Numbered from the stretch's first letter, positions 52,903 through 62,721 are shown. The stretch: DNA of 64,000 nt from Flavobacteriales bacterium (GCA_947454525.1 CANGJM010000003.1:62001-126000); one strand, 5' to 3'. A program made the numbers and translations. Notes: a model not told the origin generated them from the letters alone.

Positions 52903-54372
52903 TTATTGGTAATCCTCCCGGACACAGCGCTCCACAATTTTCGCGCTATTCAAGGCAAGTGGAATTCCTCCTCCGGGATGTACGGTTACCCCAGCGAAAT
53001 ACAATCCTTTTAAGGTTTTGGAGAAATTTGGATGTCGGTAAAAAGCAGAGAACGCACTATTGGACGAATTTCCATAAATGGATCCTTGTTTACCGAAATA
53101 TACGGCTTCAATTTTTCTAGGCTCGTTTTGTTCCTCCACTTCGATGAGCGCTTCAATGTCCTTATTTAAGGCTTTCGATAATTTCTCGATACACGTTCGG
53201 CGTGTTTCTGCAACGAAGACATCCCAGTCTTGTCCAACGTTAATGGGCGCATTCACCATCACAAACCAATTTTCTGATCCTTCTGGCGCATCGCCTTTTT
53301 CCACCTTCGAAGTGATGTGAATGTAAATCGTTGGATCCTCAAAGCGTGTTTTGGTTGAAAATATGGCTTCGAACTCGGCTTTGTAATCCGCTGCAAAGAA
53401 AATATTGTGCACGCCCAACTCTTGGAAGGAACCTTTCATTCCCCAATAAAAGACAATAGCACTGCTTGACTTCTCTTGACGCAAAATCTTTTTCGGTTCG
53501 TGCAATCCATTTAATAGGCGTTCATAGGTAAAATGAACATCCATGTTTGACACGACGATGTCACAGTCAACGGTTTTTCGGTTCGTGCGAATTCCTGTTA
53601 CTTGATCTTGCGTGTGCAGAATTTCTTCCACCTTTTCATTTAGGTGAAATTGTACACCCAATTCTAAACACAATTGATGCAAGGTTTTCGAGATTTGGAC
53701 CATTCCACCAATGGGCATCGCTGGACCTTCGTTGAATTCCAGGTGACTGATGATGTTTAACAATCCTGGGGTGCGGTACGGACTACTTCCATTATAGGTT
53801 GCCATTCGATTGAGCAATTGAGCCGTTTTCGGATTTTTAAAAAGGGATTGATTGACCGCATTCATGGTTCGAACCATACCATAATAAGGAATGCGCAGAA
53901 CAGCACGGAAAATTCCTTTGTTACACCACTGATTCAATCGATGTAAGGAAGCCTGAATGAAAACAGGTGACAACGATTGATAGTTCAACGAAAGTCGTTT
54001 TAAGAAGCGCGTTGTCCGTTGGCGGTTTTCACCAAAGGCTGTTTCAAAGGTCTGCGCTGTTTGATTCAGTCCGGCTGGAATGTTTACTTGTTGTCCATCC
54101 GAAAAGAAATAACGACAGGACTCCTCTAATTGGCGGTAAGAAAAGTCCGAAGGATCTTTTCCGCACAAGGTCATCAATTCTTCGATGAGCGCAGGTTCGG
54201 TAAAAACCGACGGCCCCATATCAAAGCGGTAGGAACCAATCCATTTTTCGTTTACTTTTCCACCCACGAATGCGTTCGCTTCAAAGACAGAAACTTCGTA
54301 TCCAAGTTTCGCTAAGCGGATAGCGCTCGCCATTCCACCTGTTCCGGCACCGATAATTGCAACTTTCATCAT
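52903..54372 (-). CDS. crtD: Carotenoid desaturase (CrtD/CrtI family)
   Basis: A 489-residue FAD-dependent carotenoid desaturase. The FAD loop IIGAGTGGMASAIRL (6-20) and the C-terminal GLYFAGVTVHPGGGIPLALNSAKI are diagnostic. Among Bacteroidota paralogues it resembles the 1-hydroxycarotenoid 3,4-desaturase CrtD more than phytoene desaturase, judged by memory of the C-terminal motif. The specific substrate is uncertain. No other crt gene is in the window. Its start is 238 bp from the divergent hup gene. Confidence 0.82.
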   Translation of the reverse strand: MMKVAIIGAGTGGMASAIRLAKLGYEVSVFEANAFVGGKVNEKWIGSYRFDMGPSVFTEPALIEELMTLCGKDPSDFSYRQLEESCRYFFSDGQQVNIPAGLNQTAQTFETAFGENRQRTTRFLKRLSLNYQSLSPVFIQASLHRLNQWCNKGIFRAVLRIPYYGMVRTMNAVNQSLFKNPKTAQLLNRMATYNGSSPYRTPGLLNIISHLEFNEGPAMPIGGMVQISKTLHQLCLELGVQFHLNEKVEEILHTQDQVTGIRTNRKTVDCDIVVSNMDVHFTYERLLNGLHEPKKILRQEKSSSAIVFYWGMKGSFQELGVHNIFFAADYKAEFEAIFSTKTRFEDPTIYIHITSKVEKGDAPEGSENWFVMVNAPINVGQDWDVFVAETRRTCIEKLSKALNKDIEALIEVEEQNEPRKIEAVYFGKQGSIYGNSSNSAFSAFYRHPNFSKTLKGLYFAGVTVHPGGGIPLALNSAKIVERCVREDYQ

Positions 54373-54560
54373 ATCGATAACAAAGATGCCACTAAATTGT
54401 TAGTTAAATGGTAAACACAAAGGAGAAATTCATACACTCAAAAGAGGCAAAGACCTAGTAAAACCAACGATTTTAGCCCGCTTTATTAACAAAATGACCG
54501 TTTTTTCAACATTTTATGCATTTTTTTTATCTGAAACCGTGACTCGCATTGATATTCCGA

Positions 54561-54568
54561 TATATTTG
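54561..54568 (+). promoter_or_regulatory. -7 promoter box of hup
   Basis: TATATTTG, a perfect match, 42 bp before the hup ATG; T-rich upstream DNA (54501-54530) may add activity. Confidence 0.6.
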
Positions 54569-54610
54569 TTTCAATAAAATTTATTACTAACTAATTAAAA
54601 CCAAGTTATT

Positions 54611-54883
54611 ATGAACAAGGCGGAATTAATCGACGCAATGGCTGCAGCAGCAGGATTGTCAAAAGCAGATGCTAAAAAAGCATTAGACGGATTTGTAGGA
54701 GCTACTACAGAAGCGTTAAAAAAAGGTGAAAGAATTTCTTTAGTAGGTTTCGGTTCTTTCGACATTTCTAAAAGAAATGCTCGTAACGGACGTAACCCTA
54801 AAACTGGTGCAGTTATCCAAATTGCAGCTAAAAACACAGTACGTTTCAAAGCAGGTTCTGAACTTTCTACAAGCGTAAACTAA
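54611..54883 (+). CDS. hup: DNA-binding protein HU
   Basis: A 90-residue HU/IHF-family protein: MNKAELIDAMAAAAGLSKADAKKAL at the start, GFGSFDISKRNARNGRNPKTG in the arm region with the intercalating Pro after RN, and VRFKAGSEL at the end. It binds and bends DNA without specific sequence. HU rather than IHF is the usual state in Bacteroidota. Monocistronic with its own promoter box and terminator. Confidence 0.95.
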   Translation: MNKAELIDAMAAAAGLSKADAKKALDGFVGATTEALKKGERISLVGFGSFDISKRNARNGRNPKTGAVIQIAAKNTVRFKAGSELSTSVN

Positions 54884-54904
54884 GAAGAAATTTCTACTTA
54901 ACTA

Positions 54905-54937
54905 AATAGGCTTCCACTTGGAAGCCTATTTTTTTTG
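54905..54937. terminator. Intrinsic terminator after hup
   Basis: TAGGCTTCCA pairs with TGGAAGCCTA around a 2-nt loop, then a T run; 10-bp perfect stem. Confidence 0.9.
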
Positions 54938-54956
54938 TCTTTATTTTTCTGAAATC

Positions 54957-55757
54957 CTATGTGGCGGATTGTTTTGGAATGATTTTCCAAAATAAACGCG
55001 GAATAAAACGCTTCATTTGCACCGCAAGGAGTTCTTTATTTCCAATCAATACTTCGTGTTTGTTTTTCACCAACGCTTTTAACAATTGATCGACACATAC
55101 ATCTACGGGCATTCCAGTTGCTTGGTTGTGATCCATGAGTCCGTGTGCTTTGCCTTCTCCCGTCACCGCATTCGTCGAAATGGGTGTGTTGATTTTTCCT
55201 GGACAAGCAACTGTGACTTTTAAGTTGTATTCACTTTCCTCCATGACCAAACTTTCGTAATAGCCGAAAAGTGCGTGTTTGGATGCACTATATGCCGAAC
55301 GCAAATGGAAACCGAATTTTCCGGCAATGCTACTGATTACGAGGATTTGTCCGGATTTCTGTTGACGAAAAATAGGCAGTACCGCTTTCGTCATCGCGAT
55401 GTTTCCAAAGAAATTGACTTCCATGATTTGACGATTGACATCCATGGTCGTATCATACGCCGTTGCCCGTTGACTGATGCCACCGTTGTTGATCAACACG
55501 TCGATTCTTCCGTAATGAGAAACGATTTGCTGTGCCAAAAGTCCAACGTTGGACGTCTCCGCGAGATCCACTTGAACGACTAAATGTTGTTCCTTGTGCT
55601 GTAGACTTTCCTTTAGTTCATTGAGTTTTTCTACGTTGCGAGCAGACAAAATCAATTGTGCTCCAGCGCGGTCTAATTGTCGGGCCAACTCCTCGCCGAT
55701 TCCCGAAGATGCTCCGGTAATCCACACGACTTTTTGATGAAAATAGCTTGAATTCAT
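54957..55757 (-). CDS. Short-chain dehydrogenase/reductase
   Basis: A 266-residue classical SDR. NAD(P) loop TGASSGIGEEL (14-24), NNGGISQ motif, catalytic Ser in ISSIAGKF and YSASK (about 158-162). FKKSD-like C-terminal helix (RFIPRLFWKI) suggests a lipid or sterol substrate of the DHRS7-like group, but this is weak. Convergent with hup. Alone in its transcription unit. Confidence 0.9.
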   Translation of the reverse strand: MNSSYFHQKVVWITGASSGIGEELARQLDRAGAQLILSARNVEKLNELKESLQHKEQHLVVQVDLAETSNVGLLAQQIVSHYGRIDVLINNGGISQRATAYDTTMDVNRQIMEVNFFGNIAMTKAVLPIFRQQKSGQILVISSIAGKFGFHLRSAYSASKHALFGYYESLVMEESEYNLKVTVACPGKINTPISTNAVTGEGKAHGLMDHNQATGMPVDVCVDQLLKALVKNKHEVLIGNKELLAVQMKRFIPRLFWKIIPKQSAT

Positions 55758-55813
55758 GATGTATCAAAGATACGAAACTCCCGCTTCATGTCGCGCTCTA
55801 TGGGAATTTAGTT

Positions 55814-55821
55814 TAAATTTG
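55814..55821 (+). promoter_or_regulatory. -7 promoter box of gmhA
   Basis: TAAATTTG, perfect match, 16 bp before the gmhA ATG. Confidence 0.55.
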
Positions 55822-55837
55822 AGGACAAATAACAGAC

Positions 55838-56416
55838 ATGGAACTACGCAACTTGATTCAACAGCAATTCGAAGAAGCTCAGCAAACATTGGTGAATTTC
55901 CAAACGGAGGCGAACTTTTCACTGATTTTACAAGCAGTTGAAGCGATGAGTCAAGCCATTCAACATGGCGGGAAAATCATCAGCTGTGGAAATGGCGGTT
56001 CTATGTGCGATGCCATGCATTTCGCCGAAGAACTCAGCGGACGATTTCGCGATAACCGTCGTGCGCTTGCTGCCATCAGTATTTCCGATCCTTCTCATTT
56101 GTCCTGCGTGAGCAACGATTACGGCTACGACTTCGTTTTTTCGCGCTTCATTGAAGGACTCGGACAAGAAAACGATGTGTTATTAGGTATTTCAACCTCC
56201 GGAAATTCAAAAAATGTCATTCTAGCGGTGGAAGCTGCGAAGGCTAAAGGAATGAAAACGATTGTCCTGACAGGAAAAGACGGTGGAAAATTAGCTGGAC
56301 TAGCCGATATCGAAATCCGTGCACCACACTCCAACTTCGCCGACCGCGCACAAGAAATTCACATCAAAGTCATTCATTCCTTGATTTTAGGAATCGAACA
56401 GTCACTTGGACTCTAA
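55838..56416 (+). CDS. gmhA: Phosphoheptose isomerase GmhA
   Basis: A 192-residue SIS-domain sedoheptulose-7-phosphate isomerase; first step to ADP-heptose for LPS core. [20 protein letters not shown] (about 50-69) is the GmhA signature with the catalytic Glu and substrate-binding loop; [11 protein letters not shown] is the second SIS motif, and [10 protein letters not shown] holds the metal/catalytic His. Length equals E. coli GmhA. Own -7 box. Confidence 0.93.
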   Translation: MELRNLIQQQFEEAQQTLVNFQTEANFSLILQAVEAMSQAIQHGGKIISCGNGGSMCDAMHFAEELSGRFRDNRRALAAISISDPSHLSCVSNDYGYDFVFSRFIEGLGQENDVLLGISTSGNSKNVILAVEAAKAKGMKTIVLTGKDGGKLAGLADIEIRAPHSNFADRAQEIHIKVIHSLILGIEQSLGL

Positions 56417-56444
56417 TTAATTAGCAAATTAGTACATTCAATTG

Positions 56445-56476
56445 GCACATTAGCACATTAGCACATTGGCACATTA
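56445..56476. repeat. Tandem 8-bp repeat GCACATTA (4 copies)
   Basis: Four consecutive units GCACATTA, GCACATTA, GCACATTG, GCACATTA between gmhA and the permease; the last unit contains the permease stop codon (56474-56476). Confidence 0.85.
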
Positions 56477-58429
56477 GACTCCAGCCAACTTCGAATGCTT
56501 ACGTCCATATAAGAAGTAAATCACCAAGCCCAACAATAACCAAATCGTAAAGTAAATCCAGTTTGCAAGCGCAAGCTGACTCATCATGTATAAACAGCTC
56601 AACAAGCCTAGGATTGGAATGAGGGATAGTTTGTGTCGAACCGCCATAATCGTTATGAAAATGGTAAAGAGAATGAAGATCCAGCTTGGAATTTTATTTG
56701 CAAAGTGCGACCAACCTTCGTTTTTCAAGGAAGTATTTTGCCATCCTTTTTGTTCGATGACCTTTGCCAATTTCTCTGCTCCCGCTTCTTCTGCGTAAAG
56801 CACATCCAATTCAACGACATTTTTTTCGGCATCCAAGGTCTGATTCACCGACAACGCATCCTTTTTCAACGTTTGAATTTGAGGTTCACTTAGTTGCAAT
56901 AACATTTCTTCACTGGTTTTATACGTCGGCTCGTTTTGAACAAAAGCCATTGTTTCTGTGCGATACGTCGTAAACAAAAGCACAATGGCTCCTGCTAACA
57001 AAATCGGCATCACGAGTCCACCATTGATAAACGGCGTTTTGAATTTCCCTCGTGGAATGTCCGTTTTGTTTTGAAGTACCAAGACTCCACCACAAACGAG
57101 CACGAAAGCAAACAAGGTTCCAATGGAACACAAATCGGTAACCATTGTTAAGTTCATGAATAAAGCAGGAACTGCCACAACGAATCCAACGACAATTGTC
57201 GCAAACGAAGGCGTTTTGTATTTCGGATGGACTTTCGAAAAGCGTTTTGGCAACAAACCGTCACGACTCATGCTCATCCAAATGCGTGGTTGTCCCATTT
57301 GGAAAACCAGTAATACGGAAGCCATCGCCACGACCGCACTAATGGAAATGATTCCAGCCATTTTCGGTAAGTGAATTTCATCGAAGACAAACGCCAATGG
57401 ATCTCCCACCGCCAATTTATCATAGGAAACGATTCCCGTTAAAATAAGTGCAATAATGATGTACAATATCGTACAGATGATTATCGCCCACATCATTCCT
57501 CGTGGCAAGTCACGCTGTGGATTCTCGCATTCCTCGGCCGTTGTGGAAATGGCATCAAAGCCAATGTAAGCAAAGAACACAGCGGAAACTCCCTTCAAGA
57601 TTCCAGTAACACCTTTTGGCGCGAAAGGACTCCAGTTGTCGGTGTCCACGTAAAACAATCCAACGCCAATCACTAAAAGTATGACCGCTAATTTGATCAC
57701 CACCATGATGTTCGATGCATTTCGACTTTCCTTCATTCCTCGGTAGACCAACCAGGTAATCAAGACAATGATGAATAAAGCGGGCAAATCAAAAATGAGG
57801 TGAAAGCCAAAAATTTGCGGTGCATTCATCCACGCTTCTCGTGCCAGAATCAAAGATCCATCTAAATCCACCAGTTCTTTCCCTGCCGCTAACAAGGTTT
57901 TGGCTTCGTGAAATCCATTCGATGCAGACAAATAATCCATCTGTATCCAACTAGGAAGATGAATACCATTCGGAATTCCAAGTGCTTTAATATGAATTCC
58001 TTCAAGCATGTTAGTGAAATAATCACTCCAAGATATGGCGACCGTAATGTTTCCGATGGCGTACTCCATAATCAATGCCCAACCGATGATCCACGCAATG
58101 ATTTCCCCGAAGGCCACATACGAATACGTATAGGCAGATCCGGAGACAGGCACCATGGATGCGAACTCCGCGTAGGCAAAAGCGGCGAATCCACAAGCAA
58201 TTGCTGTAAACAAGAATAAAAAGATAACCGCTGGTCCGCCTTGCGAACTGGCTTCTCCAATCGTACTGAAAATACCAGCACCAATAATCGCCGCAATTCC
58301 AAAAGCAGCTAAATCTCTCACTTTCAAATGCTTTCCTAATGAATGCGTATCACTGTTTTGATCAGCCACTCGGACTTGCTCCAAAATGTCGTGAACAGAT
58401 TTTTTGCGAAAAAGAGAATTCCAGGTCAT
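56474..58429 (-). CDS. APC-family amino acid permease
   Basis: A 651-residue amino acid-polyamine-organocation permease. Around 12-14 membrane helices; the TM1 unwound segment is GIAAIIGAGIFSTIG (about 44-58). A large periplasmic/cytoplasmic insertion lies near residues 515-600 (PTYKTSEEMLLQLSEPQIQTLKK...), longer than in typical CAT-type permeases. The frame is open to 58594, but that overlaps the uvrA start; MTWNSLFRKKSVHDILEQ at 58429 matches the family start. The last codon lies in the GCACATTA repeat. Confidence 0.88.
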   Translation of the reverse strand: MTWNSLFRKKSVHDILEQVRVADQNSDTHSLGKHLKVRDLAAFGIAAIIGAGIFSTIGEASSQGGPAVIFLFLFTAIACGFAAFAYAEFASMVPVSGSAYTYSYVAFGEIIAWIIGWALIMEYAIGNITVAISWSDYFTNMLEGIHIKALGIPNGIHLPSWIQMDYLSASNGFHEAKTLLAAGKELVDLDGSLILAREAWMNAPQIFGFHLIFDLPALFIIVLITWLVYRGMKESRNASNIMVVIKLAVILLVIGVGLFYVDTDNWSPFAPKGVTGILKGVSAVFFAYIGFDAISTTAEECENPQRDLPRGMMWAIIICTILYIIIALILTGIVSYDKLAVGDPLAFVFDEIHLPKMAGIISISAVVAMASVLLVFQMGQPRIWMSMSRDGLLPKRFSKVHPKYKTPSFATIVVGFVVAVPALFMNLTMVTDLCSIGTLFAFVLVCGGVLVLQNKTDIPRGKFKTPFINGGLVMPILLAGAIVLLFTTYRTETMAFVQNEPTYKTSEEMLLQLSEPQIQTLKKDALSVNQTLDAEKNVVELDVLYAEEAGAEKLAKVIEQKGWQNTSLKNEGWSHFANKIPSWIFILFTIFITIMAVRHKLSLIPILGLLSCLYMMSQLALANWIYFTIWLLLGLVIYFLYGRKHSKLAGV

Positions 58430-58510
58430 ATATACATTGTTTAGCGGTACTAAAAGTAGGAAATTATTTAAGATTTCGGCCGAATGCGAACAGCTTTCCT
58501 TTTCATCTGT

Positions 58511-58518
58511 TACTTTTG
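58511..58518 (+). promoter_or_regulatory. -7 promoter box of uvrA
   Basis: TACTTTTG is immediately followed, one base later, by the ATG at 58520. A promoter here means transcription starts at or near that ATG, excluding the 58484 start. Confidence 0.55.
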
Positions 58519-58519
58519 T

Positions 58520-61306
58520 ATGGTGGAAAAATGCATAGAAATAAAAGGAGCAAGGGTTCATAATCTGAAATCCATTGACGTGAAAATCCCTCATGGGAAG
58601 TTAACAGTCATCACCGGAGTTTCTGGCTCAGGTAAATCGAGCTTGGCCTTCGATACCATATTTGCGGAGGGACAACGTCGTTTCATTGAAAGCATGTCTT
58701 CCTACGCACGACAGTTTTTGGGAAAATTGAACAAACCAGAAACGGAATACATCAAAGGAATTGCCCCTTCGATTGCGATTCAACAAAAAGTCATTTCGAG
58801 CAATCCACGATCCACCGTCGGAACGACCACCGAGATTTACGATTACCTCAAGTTGTTTTACGCCCGAGTGGGAAAAACATATTCACCCGTTTCAGGAAAA
58901 GAAGTACAAAAACACCAGATCAAAGATGTGATCGATTTCCTCAGTAAGCACTGGTTAAACGAAGCAATTGCGATTCTTTGTCCAGTGACACTTTTTGAAA
59001 CTGAAACCTATTTAAATAAATTAGAATCACTTTATAGACAAGGTTTTACAAGAGTATATTTAAATGATTCATTTAAATTAATTGAGGACTTATTGAGTTC
59101 TGAATTCGACGAAGAATTCCTCTTGGCGATCGATCGTTTTAACAATGATTTCTCGGACGAAAGCAACTTGAATCGCTGTACAGATTCACTCGGACTAGCC
59201 TTCACCGAAGGGAAAGGCATGTGCGCCATTTTGCACCATAAAGAACAGAAACTTCAATGGTTCAGCAATCGTTTTGAATTGGACGACATGAGCTTTCAGG
59301 AGCCGAGCGTCAACCTGTTCGCTTTCAATAATCCATATGGAGCATGTAAAACGTGTGAGGGATACGGAATGGTGCTTGGAATCGATGAAGAGTTGGTTTT
59401 TCCAAACAGAAACCTCAGCGTATACGAAGGAGCAATCGCACCGTGGAAAGGTGACTCCATGAGTGAATACCTGAACCAACTAACCTACAACGCAAAGAAA
59501 TTCGACCTCCCAATTCACCGCCCTGTGAAGGAACTCAGTCCAGAACAATACGACTTACTTTGGAAAGGAAATAGTTATTTCGATGGTTTAAGTAAGTTCT
59601 TTAAATTTATTGAAAGTCAAACGTATAAGATACAATATCGCGTCATGCTTTCGCGTTACCGAGGAAAAACAAGTTGTCCGGAATGCAAGGGAACGAGACT
59701 CCGCGGAGACGCTGCTTACGTGAAGATCAATGGCTGTTCGATTCAAGATCTTGTACTCAAATCCATTGACGACGCCGCTGCATTCTTTCAAGAACTTTCC
59801 TTAAACGATTACGACCGACAAGTATCGAAACACATTCTTCCCGAAATTCAACAGCGACTCGGATTCCTGCAAGACGTTGGACTCGGCTACTTAAGTTTAA
59901 ACCGTGGAGCCAATACCTTGTCCGGTGGGGAATCACAACGCATACACCTCGCAACTTCACTGGGAAGTAGTCTCGTTGGTTCCATTTACATTTTGGACGA
60001 ACCTTCGATTGGCTTACATCCAAAAGACACTGCCCGATTGATCAAAGTCCTACTGAACCTCAAAGCACTCGGAAACACAGTGATTGTCGTCGAGCACGAA
60101 GAAGAAATCATGATGGCAGCCGATGAGATTTTGGACATTGGTCCATTAGCGGGATCGCACGGCGGAGAAGTCGTTTTTCAAGGAGATTACAAAGCGCTCA
60201 TCAACGCAAAGGACAGTTTAACTGCCAAGTATTTACTAGGCATCAAAGAAATTCCTGTCCCACAAAAGAGACGCAGTGGAAAAAACCGCATCACCCTTTC
60301 AGGAGCAAGACAAAACAATTTAAAAAACCTCACACTCGATTTTCCTCTTAATAAACTCGTTTGTATTACGGGAGTTTCTGGATCAGGAAAATCGACTTTA
60401 ATCAAATCCTTACTGTATCCATCCATTCGAAAAGAATTGGGATTAAGCGGTGATTTAATCGGGAAATGCGACGGAATTTCTGGAGATTTAAAATCCATCA
60501 AACACGTGGAATTCGTGGACCAAAATCCAATCGGAAAGTCCTCTCGAAGCAATCCAATTACTTACGTTAAAGCTTTCGATGACATACGTGAACTATTTGC
60601 TAGACAACAACTTGCAAAAATGCGTGGGTACAAGCCAGGCTTCTTCAGTTTCAACGTAGAAGGTGGACGCTGTGAGATGTGTGAAGGCGAAGGAAGCATC
60701 ACTGTTGCCATGCAATTTATGGCGGATGTCCACCTGAATTGTGAGGCGTGCAAAGGCACACGTTACAAGTCTGAAACCTTAGAAATCGAATACCGCGGAA
60801 AGTCCATTTACGACATTCTCGAAATGACACTTGACGAATCATTGGCCTTCTTTAAGGAAGGTCAAGACCGTTTGGACGCCAAAATCGTTGAGAAAATTCA
60901 GCCATTAGTCGATGTCGGCTTAGGTTATTTAAAAGTAGGACAGTCCTCCAGCACGATGAGTGGCGGAGAAGCGCAACGCATCAAACTCGGATCCTTCTTA
61001 GCCAAAGGAACACAGGCACCTCCCACCCTATTTATCTTCGACGAACCAACGACGGGCTTGCATTTTTACGATATTGACAAATTAGTTATTGCATTTAACG
61101 CTTTAATTGACCGCGGACATTCCATTTTAGTCATTGAGCACAACATGGAAGTCATCAAATGCGCCGATCACATCATCGAATTGGGTCCAACAGGCGGTGA
61201 ACAAGGCGGACACTTACTTTTCGAAGGGACACCCGAGGAGATGGTAGCAGCAAAAAACACAGAAACCGCACAGTTTTTAGCAGAAAAACTACATCCAACT
61301 CGCTAA
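58520..61306 (+). CDS. uvrA: UvrA, excinuclease ABC subunit A
   Basis: A 928-residue UvrA. Walker A ITGVSGSGKSSLAFD (31-45), first zinc module CKTCEGYG...CPECKGTRL, second ABC half with ITGVSGSGKSTLIK, and zinc finger CEMCEGEG...CEACKGTRY; LSGGESQRIHLA and MSGGEAQRIKLG are the two signature motifs. Damage recognition with UvrB in nucleotide excision repair. The start is taken at 58520 (MVEKCIEIKGARVHNLKSI), not 58484, because homologues begin there and a promoter box overlaps the upstream extension. Confidence 0.95.
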   Translation: MVEKCIEIKGARVHNLKSIDVKIPHGKLTVITGVSGSGKSSLAFDTIFAEGQRRFIESMSSYARQFLGKLNKPETEYIKGIAPSIAIQQKVISSNPRSTVGTTTEIYDYLKLFYARVGKTYSPVSGKEVQKHQIKDVIDFLSKHWLNEAIAILCPVTLFETETYLNKLESLYRQGFTRVYLNDSFKLIEDLLSSEFDEEFLLAIDRFNNDFSDESNLNRCTDSLGLAFTEGKGMCAILHHKEQKLQWFSNRFELDDMSFQEPSVNLFAFNNPYGACKTCEGYGMVLGIDEELVFPNRNLSVYEGAIAPWKGDSMSEYLNQLTYNAKKFDLPIHRPVKELSPEQYDLLWKGNSYFDGLSKFFKFIESQTYKIQYRVMLSRYRGKTSCPECKGTRLRGDAAYVKINGCSIQDLVLKSIDDAAAFFQELSLNDYDRQVSKHILPEIQQRLGFLQDVGLGYLSLNRGANTLSGGESQRIHLATSLGSSLVGSIYILDEPSIGLHPKDTARLIKVLLNLKALGNTVIVVEHEEEIMMAADEILDIGPLAGSHGGEVVFQGDYKALINAKDSLTAKYLLGIKEIPVPQKRRSGKNRITLSGARQNNLKNLTLDFPLNKLVCITGVSGSGKSTLIKSLLYPSIRKELGLSGDLIGKCDGISGDLKSIKHVEFVDQNPIGKSSRSNPITYVKAFDDIRELFARQQLAKMRGYKPGFFSFNVEGGRCEMCEGEGSITVAMQFMADVHLNCEACKGTRYKSETLEIEYRGKSIYDILEMTLDESLAFFKEGQDRLDAKIVEKIQPLVDVGLGYLKVGQSSSTMSGGEAQRIKLGSFLAKGTQAPPTLFIFDEPTTGLHFYDIDKLVIAFNALIDRGHSILVIEHNMEVIKCADHIIELGPTGGEQGGHLLFEGTPEEMVAAKNTETAQFLAEKLHPTR

Positions 61307-61377
61307 CAACCGGAGAATTGTGCATTTATCTGTTGATAAAATACACAGTGTCCGGAATACACAAAGCAAGAATCCTT

Positions 61378-61385
61378 TAACTTTG
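61378..61385 (+). promoter_or_regulatory. -7 promoter box of the SPT-like gene
   Basis: TAACTTTG, perfect match, 16 bp before the ATG at 61402. Confidence 0.5.
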
Positions 61386-61401
61386 CATAAAAATACATTA
61401 C

Positions 61402-62649
61402 ATGTCAGCAGATATTTTCGAAAAAATTCAGGCAAATCGCGGACCTATTGGACAACACGCGAAAGAATCACATGGATATTTTACTTTTCCTAAGTTAGAA
61501 GGTCCAATTGGCCCGCACATGATTTTCCGTGGTAAAACACGTTTGAACTGGTCATTGAACAACTATTTAGGATTAGCTGATCATCCAGAAGTGAGAAAAG
61601 TAGACGGCGAGGCAGCAGCTGAGTTCGGACTTGGATCACCGATGGGAGCGCGTATGATGAGTGGAAACTCTGATTACCACGAACAATTAGAGCGTGAATT
61701 ATCTGCATTTGTCAATAAAGAAAGTACGATCCTTTGTAACTTCGGTTATCAAGCAGTTGTTTCTGCGATTGACTGTTTAGTAGACCGTCACGATGTAATC
61801 GTTTACGACGCGGAATCTCACGCATGTATTCTTGATGGTGTGCGTTTGCACATGGGGAAACGTTTCGTTTTCAAACACAATGATTTAGAGGATTGTGAAA
61901 AACAATTGCAACGTGCAACGAAATTAGCAGCTGAAACAGGTGGTGCGATTTTGGTGATCACAGAAGGTGTTTTCGGAATGCGTGGAGACCAAGGAATCGT
62001 TAAAGAAATCGTTGATTTAAAACAAAAATATAACTTCCGTTTGTTCGTGGATGATGCGCATGGTATCGGTACACTTGGAGCAACTGGTGGTGGTACAGGT
62101 GAAGAGCAAGGATGTCAAGACGGAATCGATATTTACTTCGGTACTTTCGCGAAATCGTTTGCTTTGATCGGTGGATTCATTTCATCTGATGAGCAAGTGG
62201 TTGAATACTTACGTTACAACATGCGTTCACAAATCTTCGCGAAAGCAATGCCAATGCCATTAGTAGTTGGATTATTGAAGCGTTTGGAGTTGATGAGAAA
62301 CCATCCTGAATACAAAGCGAAATTGTGGGAAATCACCGAAGCTTTACAAAAAGGTTTGACAGATGCAGGATTCGAGATTGGCCCAACAAACACATGTGTG
62401 ACGCCAGTATACTTGAATGGATCGATTCCAGAATCAACAAACTTGATTTACGACTTACGTGAGAACTACAATGTATTCTGCTCCATGGTCGTATACCCAG
62501 TTGTACCGAAAGGAATGATTATTCTACGTTTGATTCCAACGGCAACACATACCTTAGAAGATGTAAGATACACGATTGAGTGTTTCTCTAAAATCGTTGG
62601 TAAGTTGAAAGCTGGAGAATACGTTTCAGATAAAATTGCAGCGGTTTAA
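61402..62649 (+). CDS. Alpha-oxoamine synthase, serine palmitoyltransferase-like
   Basis: A 415-residue PLP enzyme of the alpha-oxoamine synthase family. H140 stacks on PLP (DAESHACILDG), the Asp is in FVDDAHGIG (216-224), and the PLP lysine is K251 in FGTFAKSFALIGGF. Residue pattern around KHNDLEDCEKQL and VITEGVFGMRGD resembles serine palmitoyltransferase of Bacteroidetes, which condenses serine with palmitoyl-CoA for sphingolipids. 2-Amino-3-ketobutyrate CoA ligase (Kbl) and 8-amino-7-oxononanoate synthase are alternatives; no biotin or threonine genes lie nearby. Confidence 0.75.
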   Translation: MSADIFEKIQANRGPIGQHAKESHGYFTFPKLEGPIGPHMIFRGKTRLNWSLNNYLGLADHPEVRKVDGEAAAEFGLGSPMGARMMSGNSDYHEQLERELSAFVNKESTILCNFGYQAVVSAIDCLVDRHDVIVYDAESHACILDGVRLHMGKRFVFKHNDLEDCEKQLQRATKLAAETGGAILVITEGVFGMRGDQGIVKEIVDLKQKYNFRLFVDDAHGIGTLGATGGGTGEEQGCQDGIDIYFGTFAKSFALIGGFISSDEQVVEYLRYNMRSQIFAKAMPMPLVVGLLKRLELMRNHPEYKAKLWEITEALQKGLTDAGFEIGPTNTCVTPVYLNGSIPESTNLIYDLRENYNVFCSMVVYPVVPKGMIILRLIPTATHTLEDVRYTIECFSKIVGKLKAGEYVSDKIAAV

Positions 62650-62671
62650 TTCAAACCGAAAATGACAACAT

Positions 62672-62703
62672 AAAAAAAGGAGCTTTTCAAGCTCCTTTTT
62701 TTG
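62672..62703. terminator. Bidirectional terminator between the SPT-like gene and rhlE
   Basis: AAAAAAAGGAGCTT pairs with AAGCTCCTTTTTTT around TTC. Confidence 0.9.
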
Positions 62704-62721
62704 TTTTCTATAAATTCTTAC

